From Pelargonium nanum (taxonomy: Eukaryota > Streptophyta > Magnoliopsida > Geraniales > Geraniaceae): a stretch of 24,897 bases of DNA. The stretch is from NCBI GenBank assembly GCA_036897485.1, contig JAYMTF010001254.1:1-24897 (forward strand). The letters run 5' to 3'. The notes beneath the pieces are model-generated. The model ran no database searches and was not told the DNA's origin. It saw nothing but the letters and a program-made list of their open reading frames with translations. The stretch's first letter is position 1. Each line of letters begins with the position of its first letter. A program made the translations under genes and the position numbers. Shown one piece after another: positions 1 to 11,069 of the stretch.

Positions 1-93
1 AAAGTCTATATCTGAGCACCATCTAGCAGCCAACAAAAAACCAAGCCTACCACTTCAATGCACTCTCCAAGTAATGACTTGAAACCGCGCCAT

Positions 94-3000
94 CTATAGG
101 ATCCGGAAATGGCACCTGCACGTACACAACATAACCCGAGAATGAGCTATTTTCATGTTAAATGATCAGTGTAAAAGCAATAGCAGGATAAAACACCAAC
201 TTGTTTTGGAATGTGAACTTGGTGTACACGTTAGTTAAATGCGAACAGCTCTAACCAATTGCAGATCAGTCTTTTGTTTGCGCCATTTTAGCGAACGAAA
301 AGGATAATACACTAAAAGAAAGCTACAATTGGCATCACTTGACAGTTATATACAGTAAGCATCAACTCTAATGGTTTCTAGTGTTGTGTGTACTTTGGAA
401 TCTTAGCAGGTGCAGTGTCGCTTGTGTAAAATGCACACATCTCGTGTTTGATATTTTTGCAGGTGGTCAATTACTTGCCGAAGATTTATCATCCTATAGG
501 TTCTTCAACAATAGTAGCAACTAGTAGGGAGTAGAAACTCAAAAGTGATATTTTAAAGCAAGGATTTGAAGTATGTTATTGTCAGCAACTCCCGTTTTGA
601 CGATATTAGGGCACATGCTCGACTAATGGCAATCGAATTCAAATCAGTCAGAACATTTAATTAGTAATGAAGCGATAATGAGACATACCCAAGCAAACCC
701 CTGCCTTGCCATGCTCTCGGTGTCACTGTTAAGTTGTTTGGTGCACCTTGTCTCAAAACTACCACAGGTATTTCACAACCTTGATTTGTCTGAGCTTCAG
801 AAGCGAGCCTTTGTAGCAAATTATCACCAGCTTCCACATTTCCGAATTTCAAGATCTGATCTCCAAGTTGTAAGCCATCTTCTGCAGCTGGAGAAGCATC
901 AGCTATTTCATCAACCATTGCAAAAGGTATGCTCTGAACCACATCCACATCCATGGAACTAGGAGAATCTCTCGGAACGTTTTGTGAGGAAGCCAATGCA
1001 CCAGCAGTGACAACAGATGAGTTCTGACCATTTGACTCATCATTACCTTGCAGATAAGAGATAAAAATTCAGTCAGTATTTTGCAAACAAAACATCCTTA
1101 TAGAACCAGTTCCAGAAACATAGGATTTCTACATGAAAAGAAAACAAATTCCACTACTAGAAACAAATGTTAATTTGGTTTATTACTCCATTCTACGGGT
1201 TTCAACTTTTTAGGAGGACAGTAAAAAATGTGTTTGGATGTCACTAATCATCATACTACTTTCCATAACTTACCTTCTACCAACTAGCAAATTGAAATTG
1301 CGTGTAGATTGATTATTTCGAAAGTGATAGAGAAACAAAAACTTTGGAAAAACAAATCAAATAGTTGCCTTGTTATTTTATACTCCCTCCGTCCTAAATT
1401 GAGTGTCCTTGTTCTATTTTGAGAAAATTTGAGGAGTTAATTAATGTGGTATATTCACTCTTACATCCTTGTGATCAAGTGTTAAGGATAATAATTAACT
1501 TATTATAAGGATACTATTGACAATTCATGTTTAACTACTTTACTAAAAGTTGAAAAAGACGCTCATTTTGTGACAAAAATTCAAGAGAAACATGACACTC
1601 ATTTTGGGATGGAGGGAGTATATATGATTCCTTACTATTCATAGCAGTATTATCTTCAAAGGCTAATAAAATTTCATAGGAGACATACGTAACAAATCTT
1701 ATTAGAAAAGTTCGTAAGAGTTTTCACTTTTCAGCCTCTTACCAGAGTCTTTGAGCGGTGATGGTTTTTGAGTGAGCCTTGCTGAATGCAATACTTGTAT
1801 ATTTTGACTTATTTTCTCAGTTATCTGTTTGTGATCATTTCGCAGCTCTGAAGAGAAGAAAAATAATGACATTTAATATGGATAATTAAATGAAGTTGCC
1901 ACATACTCCGTTAATACATGAATAAATTGAGGAAGCAATCCATGAATATAAATAAAAGGCCTCCCATCTCCAACAACAATGACAACGACAGCCAATCCAT
2001 TCCCCATGTCCCGAACAAATGTCAGGGTTAACTACATGAGTCCGTTAAAGGAGAAGGGAAGGTTTGGTATCTTACGAACTTCAAGCGGAAGCGGCTAACA
2101 TGAACTGTATTATACAGCACTGAATTATTTAAGTATAGTAAGCATCTTCTATTAGACCATGTTGCCCTCCAAAACAATTTGTTCAACAAAAATTCAAGAC
2201 ATCTTATATGTGATTGTTTGATTTGTTACTATAAAATAGATTCTTAAACTATATATATAATGATCTGCCCCTTCAACATTGCTCCACATTTTCTCCATTC
2301 TTAAACCATTGTTATCACATATTCACCGCTTGAAAAGTTACTACACTGCTAGGCATCGCAACATTTACTGAAAGAAAATGCAAAGTTCAAAGGACAACTA
2401 AATAAAATATCATAAAAAGCAACTCACCGCCAAGACGATGTCGCTCTGCTCGCACCACTGGAATGTCAATGTCAGACCGAGGAAAACCCTATATAATTTG
2501 AACAGACAAAACAATAAGGCATCAGTCGAAGGCTCGAAGCCATGCACATCATGTAAAGCTAAAAGGGACACAACTTAGAAAATTACGCTGAACATATCAA
2601 ATACTTCACTTAAGAACCATATTCGTAAATCTTGCAACAGAACAACCAAATTACACTATCAAATCAGTTGAAGCTTTCACTCGCGGAAACACTAATATCT
2701 GAGGAAATTCAGCTGAATTTGCACCTCTTGGAAGCAAAAATAAACTCTTAAGATAAAGAAGAAGAAAAATTTACTCTGAACTGCTGGCACATTCTCACTA
2801 ACCAAACAGAGCAAATACTCAAATCAAAAAACATCAAACATGCTAATTGGTAAGTGAACAATGAACAAAATATCGAAAACGGTGTAACTTGTCAGTCCAC
2901 TAATTTTCACCAGAAATTAAAAATGAAATAAAAAACTAAAATCTCCACCTAATCGAACTGAAAAGGAAATAATTCAACCAAATTACGCATACCCAGAAAA

Positions 3001-3271
3001 CAGAAAACAACACAAAACAAGCAAAGCTCAAAACCCATAATTTATTTTTCTGTTCCTTCTTCCCAGGGTTTCACGACAAACAAACACATCACGAAACAAA
3101 TAAAAAAAATGTTTTTTTTTTTACAGTAACCTCGGAGTCGACGAGGTTTCCGGAGAGACCGGGACCTCCGGGCTGAGAGAGGCGTTCGATGATGATGTTC
3201 ATCTCCGTCTCAATGGCGGTTCTCTTGTCCATCAGAGCCATTGTCTCCGCTTTCAAATTCGCTCCCACCAT
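94..3271 (-). CDS. PSMD9: 26S proteasome non-ATPase subunit 9 / Nas2-type assembly chaperone, 5 exons
   Basis: Coding exons on the minus strand, in reading order: 3271-3131, 2488-2428, 1847-1743, 1046-689 and 115-94. They join in frame to 228 aa plus TAG. The N-terminal helical region starts MVGANLKAETMALMDKR and includes the family stretch GFPRSDIDIPVVRAERHRLG (about 48-67). A low-complexity linker follows, then a PDZ domain at about 142-215 (IPFAMVDEIADASPAAEDGL, then LGDQILKFG). The protein ends GRGLLGCHFRIL, as family members do; the last exon is only 22 coding bases and was found from this ending. In yeast and mammals, Nas2/PSMD9 binds the Rpt5 ATPase tail and acts as a chaperone for base assembly of the 26S proteasome; the same role in plants is inferred. 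Splice sites are GT-AG. The exon 1 donor (GAG|gttact) is weak, but the frame and the conserved junction SE-GFPR support it. Intron 3 carries a MITE. Confidence 0.93.
1381..1620. mobile_element. Stowaway-type MITE (236 bp) in PSMD9 intron 3
   Basis: The element runs from 1383 to 1618. It has terminal inverted repeats beginning CTCCCTCCGTCC on the left and ending GGATGGAGGGAG on the right, extended inward by AAATTGAGTGTC and GACACTCATTTT. A TA dinucleotide flanks each side (1381-1382 and 1619-1620), the usual Tc1/mariner-Stowaway target duplication. There is no coding capacity. It lies wholly within an intron, and its inner sequence (ggatactatt.a.aattcatg) is shared with the more decayed copy near 14145. 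Confidence 0.92.
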
Positions 3272-3286
3272 TTCTCCCTTCTCTGT

Positions 3287-3343
3287 ATCGATCGATCGAT
3301 CTCAGAAACTGCTTCTTCTTCTTCTTCTTCTTCTTCTTCTTCT
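3287..3343. repeat. CGAT and CTT microsatellites in the PSMD9 5' leader
   Basis: An ATCG run covers about 3287-3301, and a (CTT)n run of about 32 bases covers 3312-3343. Read on the minus strand the latter is (GAA)n, just upstream of the PSMD9 start codon and probably in its 5' UTR. Purine-rich GAA tracts are common in plant leaders. Apparent lysine- or arginine-rich reading frames across it are artefacts of the repeat. Confidence 0.85.
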
Positions 3344-3649
3344 CGATATTGGTGAATAATAGAGAGGAGGGTTTTCGATTTTGAGGTGAAGTACGAGAAC
3401 CAGTCCCGGAGGAGAGAGAGAGACTGAGGAACAAGAAAGCTTTGTCGGAGTCGGATCCAGAATTCGGGCTTTTTTGCACCGATCCATTTTGGACTGGGCT
3501 TTACTTTTAGATTATGGGCCCAATGATTGAGTTGGGTCTTCTAATGGGCCTATTTATTTAAGGTTGTCCAATATATTGTCTTACTATTTATTTTTGGTTT
3601 CATCAATTTACAAGTTTTTTCTTCTTTGGAGTTTGGACTCTTCGTGCTA

Positions 3650-4358
3650 GTTTGGGAACACTTCTCAAAAGCTAGAAATGGCTTCTAAACAACTTCTAAA
3701 AGCCAATATTATTTGCTAACAAAAGTGAAAAGAAGTACTTTTGTAACAAATATATAAATATTATAATTTTAAATTATTTTTGTGAAATGACTAAAATGTC
3801 CATAATAGCAAAAATACATTTCGAATAAAAATTGTGTAATATATACTATTATTGTTAAATTAAAAAATAGATAGTTTCAACCAATGGTCGACCGTTGTAA
3901 CGGTCGAGTTTAGTTAAATAAATTATAACATATGGTTGATTGTGGTGTAAAACGGTCGACTTTGGGTAAGTAAATTACAACATACAGTTGACTGTTGTCT
4001 AAAACGGTCGACTTTGGGCAATCAAAATACAACTTATAGTTGACTGTTAATATGTTATATATAAGTGAATTACAGATTTGAATAAGAAATAGTATATAAA
4101 GAATAAGATGGAGTTTAGAGAATGATAATATTGACATCTTACATATAAAAAAGTGGGGGTACTTTTGACTATTCAAAAATATTCTCTATCTACTTCTTTG
4201 ACAGAAGTAAATTTTTTTGCTTCTCTTGGCTTCATCATCATTACAGAAGCACATCCAAAGCAAACAATTTTTTGCTTATTGTGCTGCAAAATTATTGATG
4301 TGGCAATCACTCTATGGATGTGACAGTGACTTCTGCACCTGCAGAAGTGTTCCCAAAC
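3650..4358. mobile_element. Non-autonomous TIR element, about 709 bp
   Basis: Perfect 16-base terminal inverted repeats are present: GTTTGGGAACACTTCT at 3650-3665 and AGAAGTGTTCCCAAAC at 4343-4358. The subterminal regions are rich in repeated agaag/cttct words on both sides, as in many hAT-like MITEs. The inside is AT-rich and non-coding. I could not find a convincing target-site duplication next to the ends, so the superfamily is uncertain and the ends may have decayed. Confidence 0.7.
3888..4056. repeat. 20-bp palindrome followed by 52-bp tandem repeats
   Basis: The motif cggtcga recurs at 3901, 3953 and 4005, an exact 52-base spacing, giving about three diverged copies within 3901-4056. 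Neighbouring words (aaaacggtcgactttggg, attacaacata, agttgactgtt) recur at the same spacing. The array begins in a near-perfect palindrome at 3888-3907, TCGACCGTTGTAACGGTCGA (9-base arms, 2-base centre). The whole block sits inside the 3650-4358 TIR element. Confidence 0.8.
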
Positions 4359-5519
4359 AAGACCTTCTTTTGCTAGTCATCAATTTCAACCACCAATTAT
4401 TGAAAAAGAAAGTCAAGTAATGATCCCAAGTAACTACGCAACCAATAATATAGGAAAATGTATTCTATAGTAGACTTAAGGCTTAAATTAAGGTACAATA
4501 TTATTAAATAATGCGTTATTGATTACTTTCTAATTTTCGCCGATAAAAATATGTTATTGACGCGCATTTTTATTTGGATTCAAATTTGGTAGAATTGGTT
4601 GATCTTCTTGACCATGTGTTACGGTAAAATGTTGAGATGTTGTGATTGAGTTTAGGTTCTTGGGTATTTGATTCAATCATGAGAGTTGAATCAATAGCCC
4701 TAAAACTAAAAGAATACATTATTAGGTGGAAACTAATATGCGACGAGAACATATGATTGAGAATTTACTTTGGGTGTAAAATGAGAGACTTGGTGAGCAT
4801 ATCAAGTTTAGATCAAACTGAAGAAAAAATGAGTCGATAATATAAAGAATGGGCACTTCTCATTTCAAGAGGTTGAGTAAGTGTGCTCATAAATAGAGAG
4901 AGATAGGTGACGATGTGTGGTTGGTCAGTAGAGATGTGAGACTCGCAGCAAGTTTATGGCTTTGCTCTCGGAGGTTTGTTTCTAGGGTGCATGGTTGGGT
5001 TTTGATACCTTAATTTGCCTCTCGATAATAGTCGAGAACGACATAACCTTATTGGAGCATCTACCATCTTACGTCGTAATAGCTTGTGTGGTAAAAGCGA
5101 CATAACCTAACTCTTATGGAACTTTGCTTTTAGACGACCTTTAAACTCGCCTCAAAGAGAAGTCTTGAATTAAGAAACGATACTTAAAAGAGAACATTAA
5201 TAAAAGAATGACATAACGAGAATGACCGCAAGATTCTAACTTGCCAGCAAGACTCAAAAGACTACCGCTGCTTCGAAATCAAGAGCAATCGTAACCAAAC
5301 AAAATTTTTATTCAACTCTCAAAACGGCAAAAAGAAAAAAAAGGCCAAATGCAGTCATCATTAGTATAGATAATTATAATTATTATTAACAACAAATTAG
5401 GTTAAAAAACCAAAAAAACCAAAAAAATGAAAGAGGTCACATCACATGGCGTATAGGAGCAGGTGGAGGAGATAAACAGCAGAGCCAAAGTCCCAACGAA
5501 GCAGAGCCCGAGAGCTCAT

Positions 5520-5527
5520 TATAAATA
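5520..5527 (+). promoter_or_regulatory. Probable TATA box of LAP
   Basis: TATAAATA lies 24 bases before the first LAP ATG (5552). With the usual 25-35 base offset, transcription from it would start about at the first ATG or just after it, which bears on which methionine is used. Confidence 0.55.
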
Positions 5528-5551
5528 CCATACACACTCCCACACCCAAAA

Positions 5552-8500
5552 ATGGCCGCCATTGTTGTCTCTTTGGCCACTTCACTTCTCGCTTCTTCTC
5601 CTTCCTCATCCTCTCGGTTACTCTCTAGATTGCGAGCTGCTCCGTCTCTACACCTCTCGCTCGCAGTTTCAGTTTCAGTTCCTTTGTCTTCTCGCAGAGG
5701 GAAGCGCATGGCTCACACTATCGCTCAGGCCAATCTCGGCCTCACTCAGCCCACTATCATCGAAGCTCCCAAGGTTGTTTTTGAAAATTTTCAATCTTTT
5801 TTGTTATATATACGAACCCACTTCTGGGTTTTGTGTGAATCTGAGATGTTTTATCTGGGTTCGTTTTGTTTGGCTCAATTCTGATTTGTGCAGTTGATTT
5901 TGGGTTTTGACTGATTTGACTTTTTGTTTACTATGTTTTTTTTTTTCACAATCCTATGTATAGATTTTGTTCGTTTTGTAATTTGATTGATTGTTGTGTG
6001 CTACAATCTGGGGCTAAATTTATAGTTGTATTGGTGGAATTGATGCTAGTTGATTTTGATTCTGGGGGATGTATTTTCTCTATGTTTATGTGATCACAGT
6101 GTAAGATTCTTTTGACTGGTTGTTATGTGCTGAAATTGATCAATGACTGATTTCTGATTATTGAAGCACCCAAGTTTTATTTGTAAATTTGGTACCTTTT
6201 TTTGCCATAAATACAATTCCACTTCTGGGTTCGTTTTGTTTGGCTCAATTTTTACTAGTGGCGTGTGTATATACAGTTTATTTAGATTTTTTTTGACTGA
6301 TTTGACTCCTTGTTTACTATGTTTTTTTTTTTCACAATCCCATTTATAGATTTTGTTCATTTTGTAGTTTGATTGATTGTTGTGTGCTACAATCTATGAC
6401 CAAGTGATATTTTTTCAGTGTGATTGGGTTTTTAATTTTAGATTTCATATGTCTGCTAACTGGCTATTTCAGAGTTTACTTGTGTATGTGAGAAAAAATC
6501 TTTTTTTTTTTTTTGCCATTTTGGGGCTAAATCTATATTTGCATTGGTGGAAATGATGCTAGTTGATTTTAATTTCCGGGGATATCTTATCTCTATGTTT
6601 ATGCGATCGCAGTGTAAGATTGATTTGACTGGTTGATATATGCTGATATTGATCAATGACTGATTTCTTATCATAGTTTGTGTGTGTGTGGTGAAATTTG
6701 GATCTGATGATTGTGTTATGTATTTCATATACTCAAAATAATATGCGTATGCTGGTTCAGAGATGAAATTTTTATTTTTGTTGTTGCTGGAATACTGGAA
6801 TGATAAAATATGCATGTTTGTGGAAATGCCCAATAGATATCATTTGCTGCGAAAGAGATTGATGTTGCGGAATGGAAGGGAGACATACTCACCGTTGGTG
6901 TCACTGAGAAAGACTTGGCGAGGGATGAGAACTCGAAGTTCCAGAACTCGATTTTGAAAACACTAGATTCAAAATTGGGTGGCCTCTTATCAGAAGCCTC
7001 TTCGGAGGAAGATTTCACTGGAAAAGCCGGACAATCTACCATTCTTAGGCTTCCTGGCATTGGCTCCAAAAGGGTTGGCTTGATTGGCCTTGGGCAATCA
7101 GCTTCATCTACTGCGGCATTCCGAGGTCTCGGCGAGGCTGTTGCAGCAGCAGCTAAGGCTGCTCAAGCAAGCAATGTCGCAGTTGTGCTGGCATCTTCTG
7201 AGGGCTTCTCAAATGATTTGAAGCTTACCAGTGCTTCAGCAATTGCATCTGGTAATGCATTTTAATTAGTTGATATTTTAGATAGTGTTAATACTTAATA
7301 GTATGCTAGCTTCCACCTGATGATCTCTCGGACAAATAGGAACGTGAAAAATAGTCGTTGGCAGTTATCGTAATTGGTATTAATTCTAATTATTTATGGC
7401 TTTATGATAGGTACGGTGTTGGGGATACATGAAGATAATAGATATAAATCTGAGTCAAAGAAACCGGTGCTTAAATCTGTGGATATTCTTGGTCTTGGAA
7501 CTGGACCTGAACTAGAGAAGAAGCTCAAGTATGCTGAATATGTTTCTTCGGCTGTTATTTTTGGAAAAGAGCTCGTAAACTCTCCTGCCAATGTTCTTAC
7601 CCCTGGTTCGTATAATCTCCATTGTTGGAGTTCTAGTAAATCTATTTCCCACTTTTATTCTCTCTTTATTTGTCATTTAGCTATTAGTTTCTTTTACTGT
7701 ACATGGTAGTCGCTACTATTCAATGAGGTAGTATTTAGTATTTATGTGAATTTTGTCTTTTATATTTCAGCGGCACTAGCAGAGGAAGCTTCAAAGATTG
7801 CTTCCGCGCACAGCGATGTTTTCTCTGCAACAATTTTGAATGAAGAGCAATGTAAGGAATTGAAAATGGGGTCCTATTTGGCAGTTGCAGCAGCCTCTGC
7901 AAATCCACCACATTTCATCCATTTATGCTACAAACCTTCAAGTGGACCTGTTAAAGCTAAATTAGCCTTAGTTGGAAAGGGATTGACTTTTGACAGGTAA
8001 ATTATTTTATTCACAAGATTAGGTGTTTTGTTGTTATTTATCCTTGTGGAAGAAGAGCGATTAGTGGACACAGGGTAAAAAGTCAGGGTGAAAATCAGAT
8101 ACCGATGTTGGTAAATTCTAGGTTTGCACGATGAAACTACATGGACGACTAATTAATCTATTTCTCTTTCTTTCCCTCTAACTACATGCACTTGGTGTGG
8201 AAGATTTTATATATTTTCATCTTAATTTTTTGGTTGCTTAATTATCATCCCTCACAGTAAACTTGTTAGAACTAAATTTTGTTCTCTTTATTTGCTTTTG
8301 GCTCCGATCGCTGTCTCTTTTTCATATTTGTTGAATAAATCTTTTCTATGTTACTAGTGGGGGTTACAACATCAAGACAGGACCTGGCTGTTCAATTGAG
8401 CTCATGAAATTTGATATGGGAGGTTCAGGAGCCGTTCTAGGTGCAGCAAAAGCCATCGGCGAAATTAAACCTCCTGGAGTAGAGGTATTATGATGGTCTT

Positions 8501-11069
8501 CTTATTTTGCAAGGAACAATACCTTAATTTATCCTCAAGTGTTAAATTTTTGCCATTAATTTTTAGTTAATTTTTTTTCTTCTTGAATCTTGTAAAACAC
8601 GGTATTGTGACTTAAATACTTAATTATGGGCCTTGTACATGTGTAGGTTCACTTCATTGTTGCAGCTTGTGAGAACATGATAAGTGGAACTGGTATGAGG
8701 CCCGGTGACATTGTCACAGCTTCCAACGGGAAGACGATCGAGGTATAAATTTTCTTATGTTTGTGAAAACAAATATCTAATAGCCATTTCGCAAGAGGTG
8801 TTGAGGACTTGATTGAGGACAATAGTTGTAAATGTTCGTTCTCTCTTTATTGTAGGTTAATAACACTGATGCTGAAGGCAGACTTACACTTGCTGATGCT
8901 TTGGTGTATGCTTGTAACCAAGGTGTAGACAAGGTACATTAGAAATTGAATACACGATCGTTCACAAATTTTATTTGTTTAACCTGAATTTGGTGAATTG
9001 TTTCTATCTTTGTTGGACAAGAATTGAACAACTGTTAATAACGTGTCTGAGTATATCTTTTGCCTTGCCAATTATATTTATCGAGTGAATTGGTTATTTG
9101 CAATTTCTTTATAAAGATTGGATGAGCAGAAATTTATGGCCTATTCATTGGATTTCTTTTCCAGGATTAATCTTATTAAAATTTAAAACACTTGGTTTTA
9201 TTTGGTTTCCTAGTAGTGTTCATGGAACCGATATTTTTAAATTATCATTTACATTCTGTCATATTGTGGCCTATCAAACTCAAGTGAAAAGTATTCAAAC
9301 TCATGTTTCGTAGAAAGTTGTAACCAATACCCTATGGATTTGCCTTGCAGATAATTGACCTGGCAACATTAACCGGGGCTTGTGTAGTCGCTCTTGGGCC
9401 CTCAATTGCAGGTATGTAAATCTTCTTGTAAGAATCACTGAATCAGTGGCCATTTTTGGATAAGTCAGCCATGTAGCTCCAAAAGCTGTAATTTGACTTC
9501 AACACTGGAGGGAGATACGATACCAAAATCAAGTTTTAATGTTGAGAACTATAGAGAGAATTATTCTCGGTACCAATAAGTTAGATGCATAAATAACTCG
9601 TTTGGAAACCATTAGAGCTAGAAATCAGGGTTTCGGGTAGGGTACATGTTGAAAGGATCGCCCGAAATTAATCGGGCCTATTTCGTGTGACCCAAACTTG
9701 TAAACATGCGGGTTGGGTTCTGGGTGCCCATGGCTTTGGGTTTAAATTGCCAGCTCTAGCCTCCATGTTTCACATCACATGCTAACCTTATGATTGCGAG
9801 CATCTAATCTGTGTTCTGTCATGGCTATGTGTTGTCGATTATCGATTATTTCAACTGCACATACAGTCTCTTATATGATTGCTGAGTTCTCAATATAATG
9901 TTGCTAATTTCATTATTAGGTGTCTTTTCGCCAAGTGACGACCTATCAAAGGAGGTATTTGCAGCTTCCGAGGCCAGTGGGGAGAAATTTTGGAGGATGC
10001 CAATGGAGGACAGTTACTGGGATTCCATGAAATCAGGTGTGGCTGACATGGTCAACACTGGTGCTCGTCCAGGCGGTGCTATCACCGCAGCCCTTTTCTT
10101 GAAACAGGTATACACTACAATAGCGTTTCTTGCTCGTCACATTCTTTATCTTTGTTGGAAATGTAGGTTGTATATTCTTGTTCCCCTCAAACATTAGCTA
10201 TCAATTAGAGCTGACAATTCAGATCTTGGGTTTAGTTTAAAAAGTATAGCTGATAAGTTTGTCCCGAACCCGAAACCTGACCCGCATTTTCAAGGTTTGA
10301 ATCCCAAAAAATGTACTCAACCAAATGTTGGATCGGGAAAACCTCATGAACCCGAACAGATTGCCGGCAAAACCCGACCGATCTTCAACCCGAAAGAATC
10401 CGCACCTCTTATGGATCGGGTTCGGACAAGGTACTATCGACCCGAATGCCGAATAGCCACCTCTATTGAAAAAACCTAACTTAACCTTTAGAGTTTTACA
10501 TAGAAAACATGTAAGTTGAGTATGAGTTGACCGAGTCGAATTTTAGGTCCCGGTGCAAATCGCTAGCTCTACTATTAGCTTACGGCTAGAGCTAGCAATT
10601 CTGGTTTTAAGGCAGGTATTTTATAGTTTAGATCGAAAAGGCCTAATCCAACTCCAACTCACAAGAGGTTTTGGTTCGTGTGGGTTGCATGTTTTACCTA
10701 TAAAATGTGCGTGTTTGCAAGTGACCCAGAATCCACAAAATGTTGGTCGGGTTTGAGTCCAAATTGCCGGCTTATATATTACCAGTTCCACCATCTCTAT
10801 TGATCGTCAACAACCGAACAAACCTCATTTCCCCATAGAGATACCATAGTTATGTTCCCGCTCGCTTGTGCATTGTGATAACGTTACTTGCACCAATGAT
10901 CCTTTCGGATAAATCTTGACGTTAAAGCGTGTTTTTACAGTTTGTTGATGAGAAGGTTCAATGGATGCACATCGACTTGGCCGGGCCTGTGTGGAACGAC
11001 AAGAAGAAATCTGCAACAGGATTCGGCATCTCGACTTTGGTGGAATGGGTTCTCAAGAACTCTTCATAG
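5552..11069 (+). CDS. LAP: Leucyl aminopeptidase (M17), chloroplast-type, 10 exons
   Basis: Exons: 5552-5773, 6837-7251, 7411-7605, 7771-7996, 8358-8484, 8647-8742, 8856-8933, 9351-9411, 9920-10107 and 10941-11069. They join in frame to 578 aa, with all introns GT-AG. Residues 1-52 are Ser/Leu/Arg-rich and poor in acidic residues, like a plastid transit peptide. The M17 core follows. Metal and catalytic residues seen: K347 and D352 (GKGLTFDSGG), K359 (NIK), D372 (MKFDMGG), and D432, E434 and R436 in the signature NTDAEGRL. The C-terminus, [16 protein letters not shown], matches plant LAPs. The family forms hexameric two-metal enzymes that remove N-terminal residues, especially Leu, and acts in peptide turnover; some plant members also act as chaperones or in stress and wound responses. 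All catalytic residues are kept, so it should be active. Plant LAP2/LAP3 versus LAP-A/N cannot be decided here. Confidence 0.96.
5755..6680 (+). repeat. Tandem duplication in LAP intron 1 that includes the end of exon 1
   Basis: Two diverged copies lie head to tail: about 5755-6156 and 6157-6680. Shared blocks in order are cacttctgggtt, gggttcgttttgtttggctc, tgactgatttgact, tttactatg plus T-tract plus cacaatcc, gattgattgttgtgtgctac, gatgctagttgatttt, cagtgtaagatt and gatcaatgactgatttct. The second copy begins with a relic of the exon 1 end, attattgaagcacccaag at 6157-6174, which would read I-I-E-A-P-K like the real exon end. Its donor is lost: the bases after AAG are TTTTAT rather than GTTGTT. 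Confidence 0.85.
9613..9758. mobile_element. hAT-like MITE (146 bp) in LAP intron 8
   Basis: The ends are TAGAGCTAGAAAT on the left and ATTGCCAGCTCTA followed by G on the right, an imperfect inverted repeat of about 13 bases. The inside is rich in gggtt/cccga words. Eight bases on each side (gaaaccat and gcctccat) agree at five positions, compatible with a decayed 8-bp duplication. There is no coding sequence. Similar ends occur in two further elements in intron 9. Confidence 0.65.
10206..10571. mobile_element. hAT-like MITE in LAP intron 9, copy 1
   Basis: The left end TAGAGCTGACAATT at 10206 is mirrored by AATCGCTAGCTCTA ending at 10571. Flanks ctatcaat and ctattagc agree at five of eight bases. 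The interior has many cccgaaccc/ggatcggg words, as in the intron 8 copy. A reading frame crossing it (10297-10479) has no recognisable protein content and is best explained as repeat sequence. Confidence 0.55.
10587..10774. mobile_element. hAT-like MITE in LAP intron 9, copy 2
   Basis: The left end TAGAGCTAGCAATTCTGG at 10587 is mirrored by AAATTGCCGGCTTA ending at 10774, with the same gggttgcatg/gggtttgagtcc interior style as the other two copies. It lies 15 bases after the previous element. The target-site duplication is not clear. Confidence 0.5.

Larger units (their letters stand above)
3272..5551. other. Intergenic region between divergent PSMD9 and LAP genes
   Basis: The first few hundred bases (about 3272-3560) are likely the PSMD9 leader and promoter. 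A TIR element occupies 3650-4358. From about 4360 to 5440 the sequence is AT-rich with short scattered frames and no recognisable protein, RNA gene or transposon end. The LAP core promoter is at the right edge. Confidence 0.7.

Noticed and set aside
678-962. 94-codon plus-strand frame opposite the PSMD9 PDZ exon
   Set aside because: It is the reverse complement of a well-supported coding exon and has no family resemblance.
3302-3487. Lysine- or arginine-run minus-strand frames before PSMD9
   Set aside because: The runs are translations of the (GAA)n microsatellite in the 5' leader.
4360-5440. Hidden protein gene in the AT-rich spacer
   Set aside because: Only short frames occur, with no domain, splice pattern or family match that I can recognise.
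10297-10479. Small frame in LAP intron 9 as a gene
   Set aside because: It lies inside a GGGTC-rich MITE and the composition is that of the repeat.
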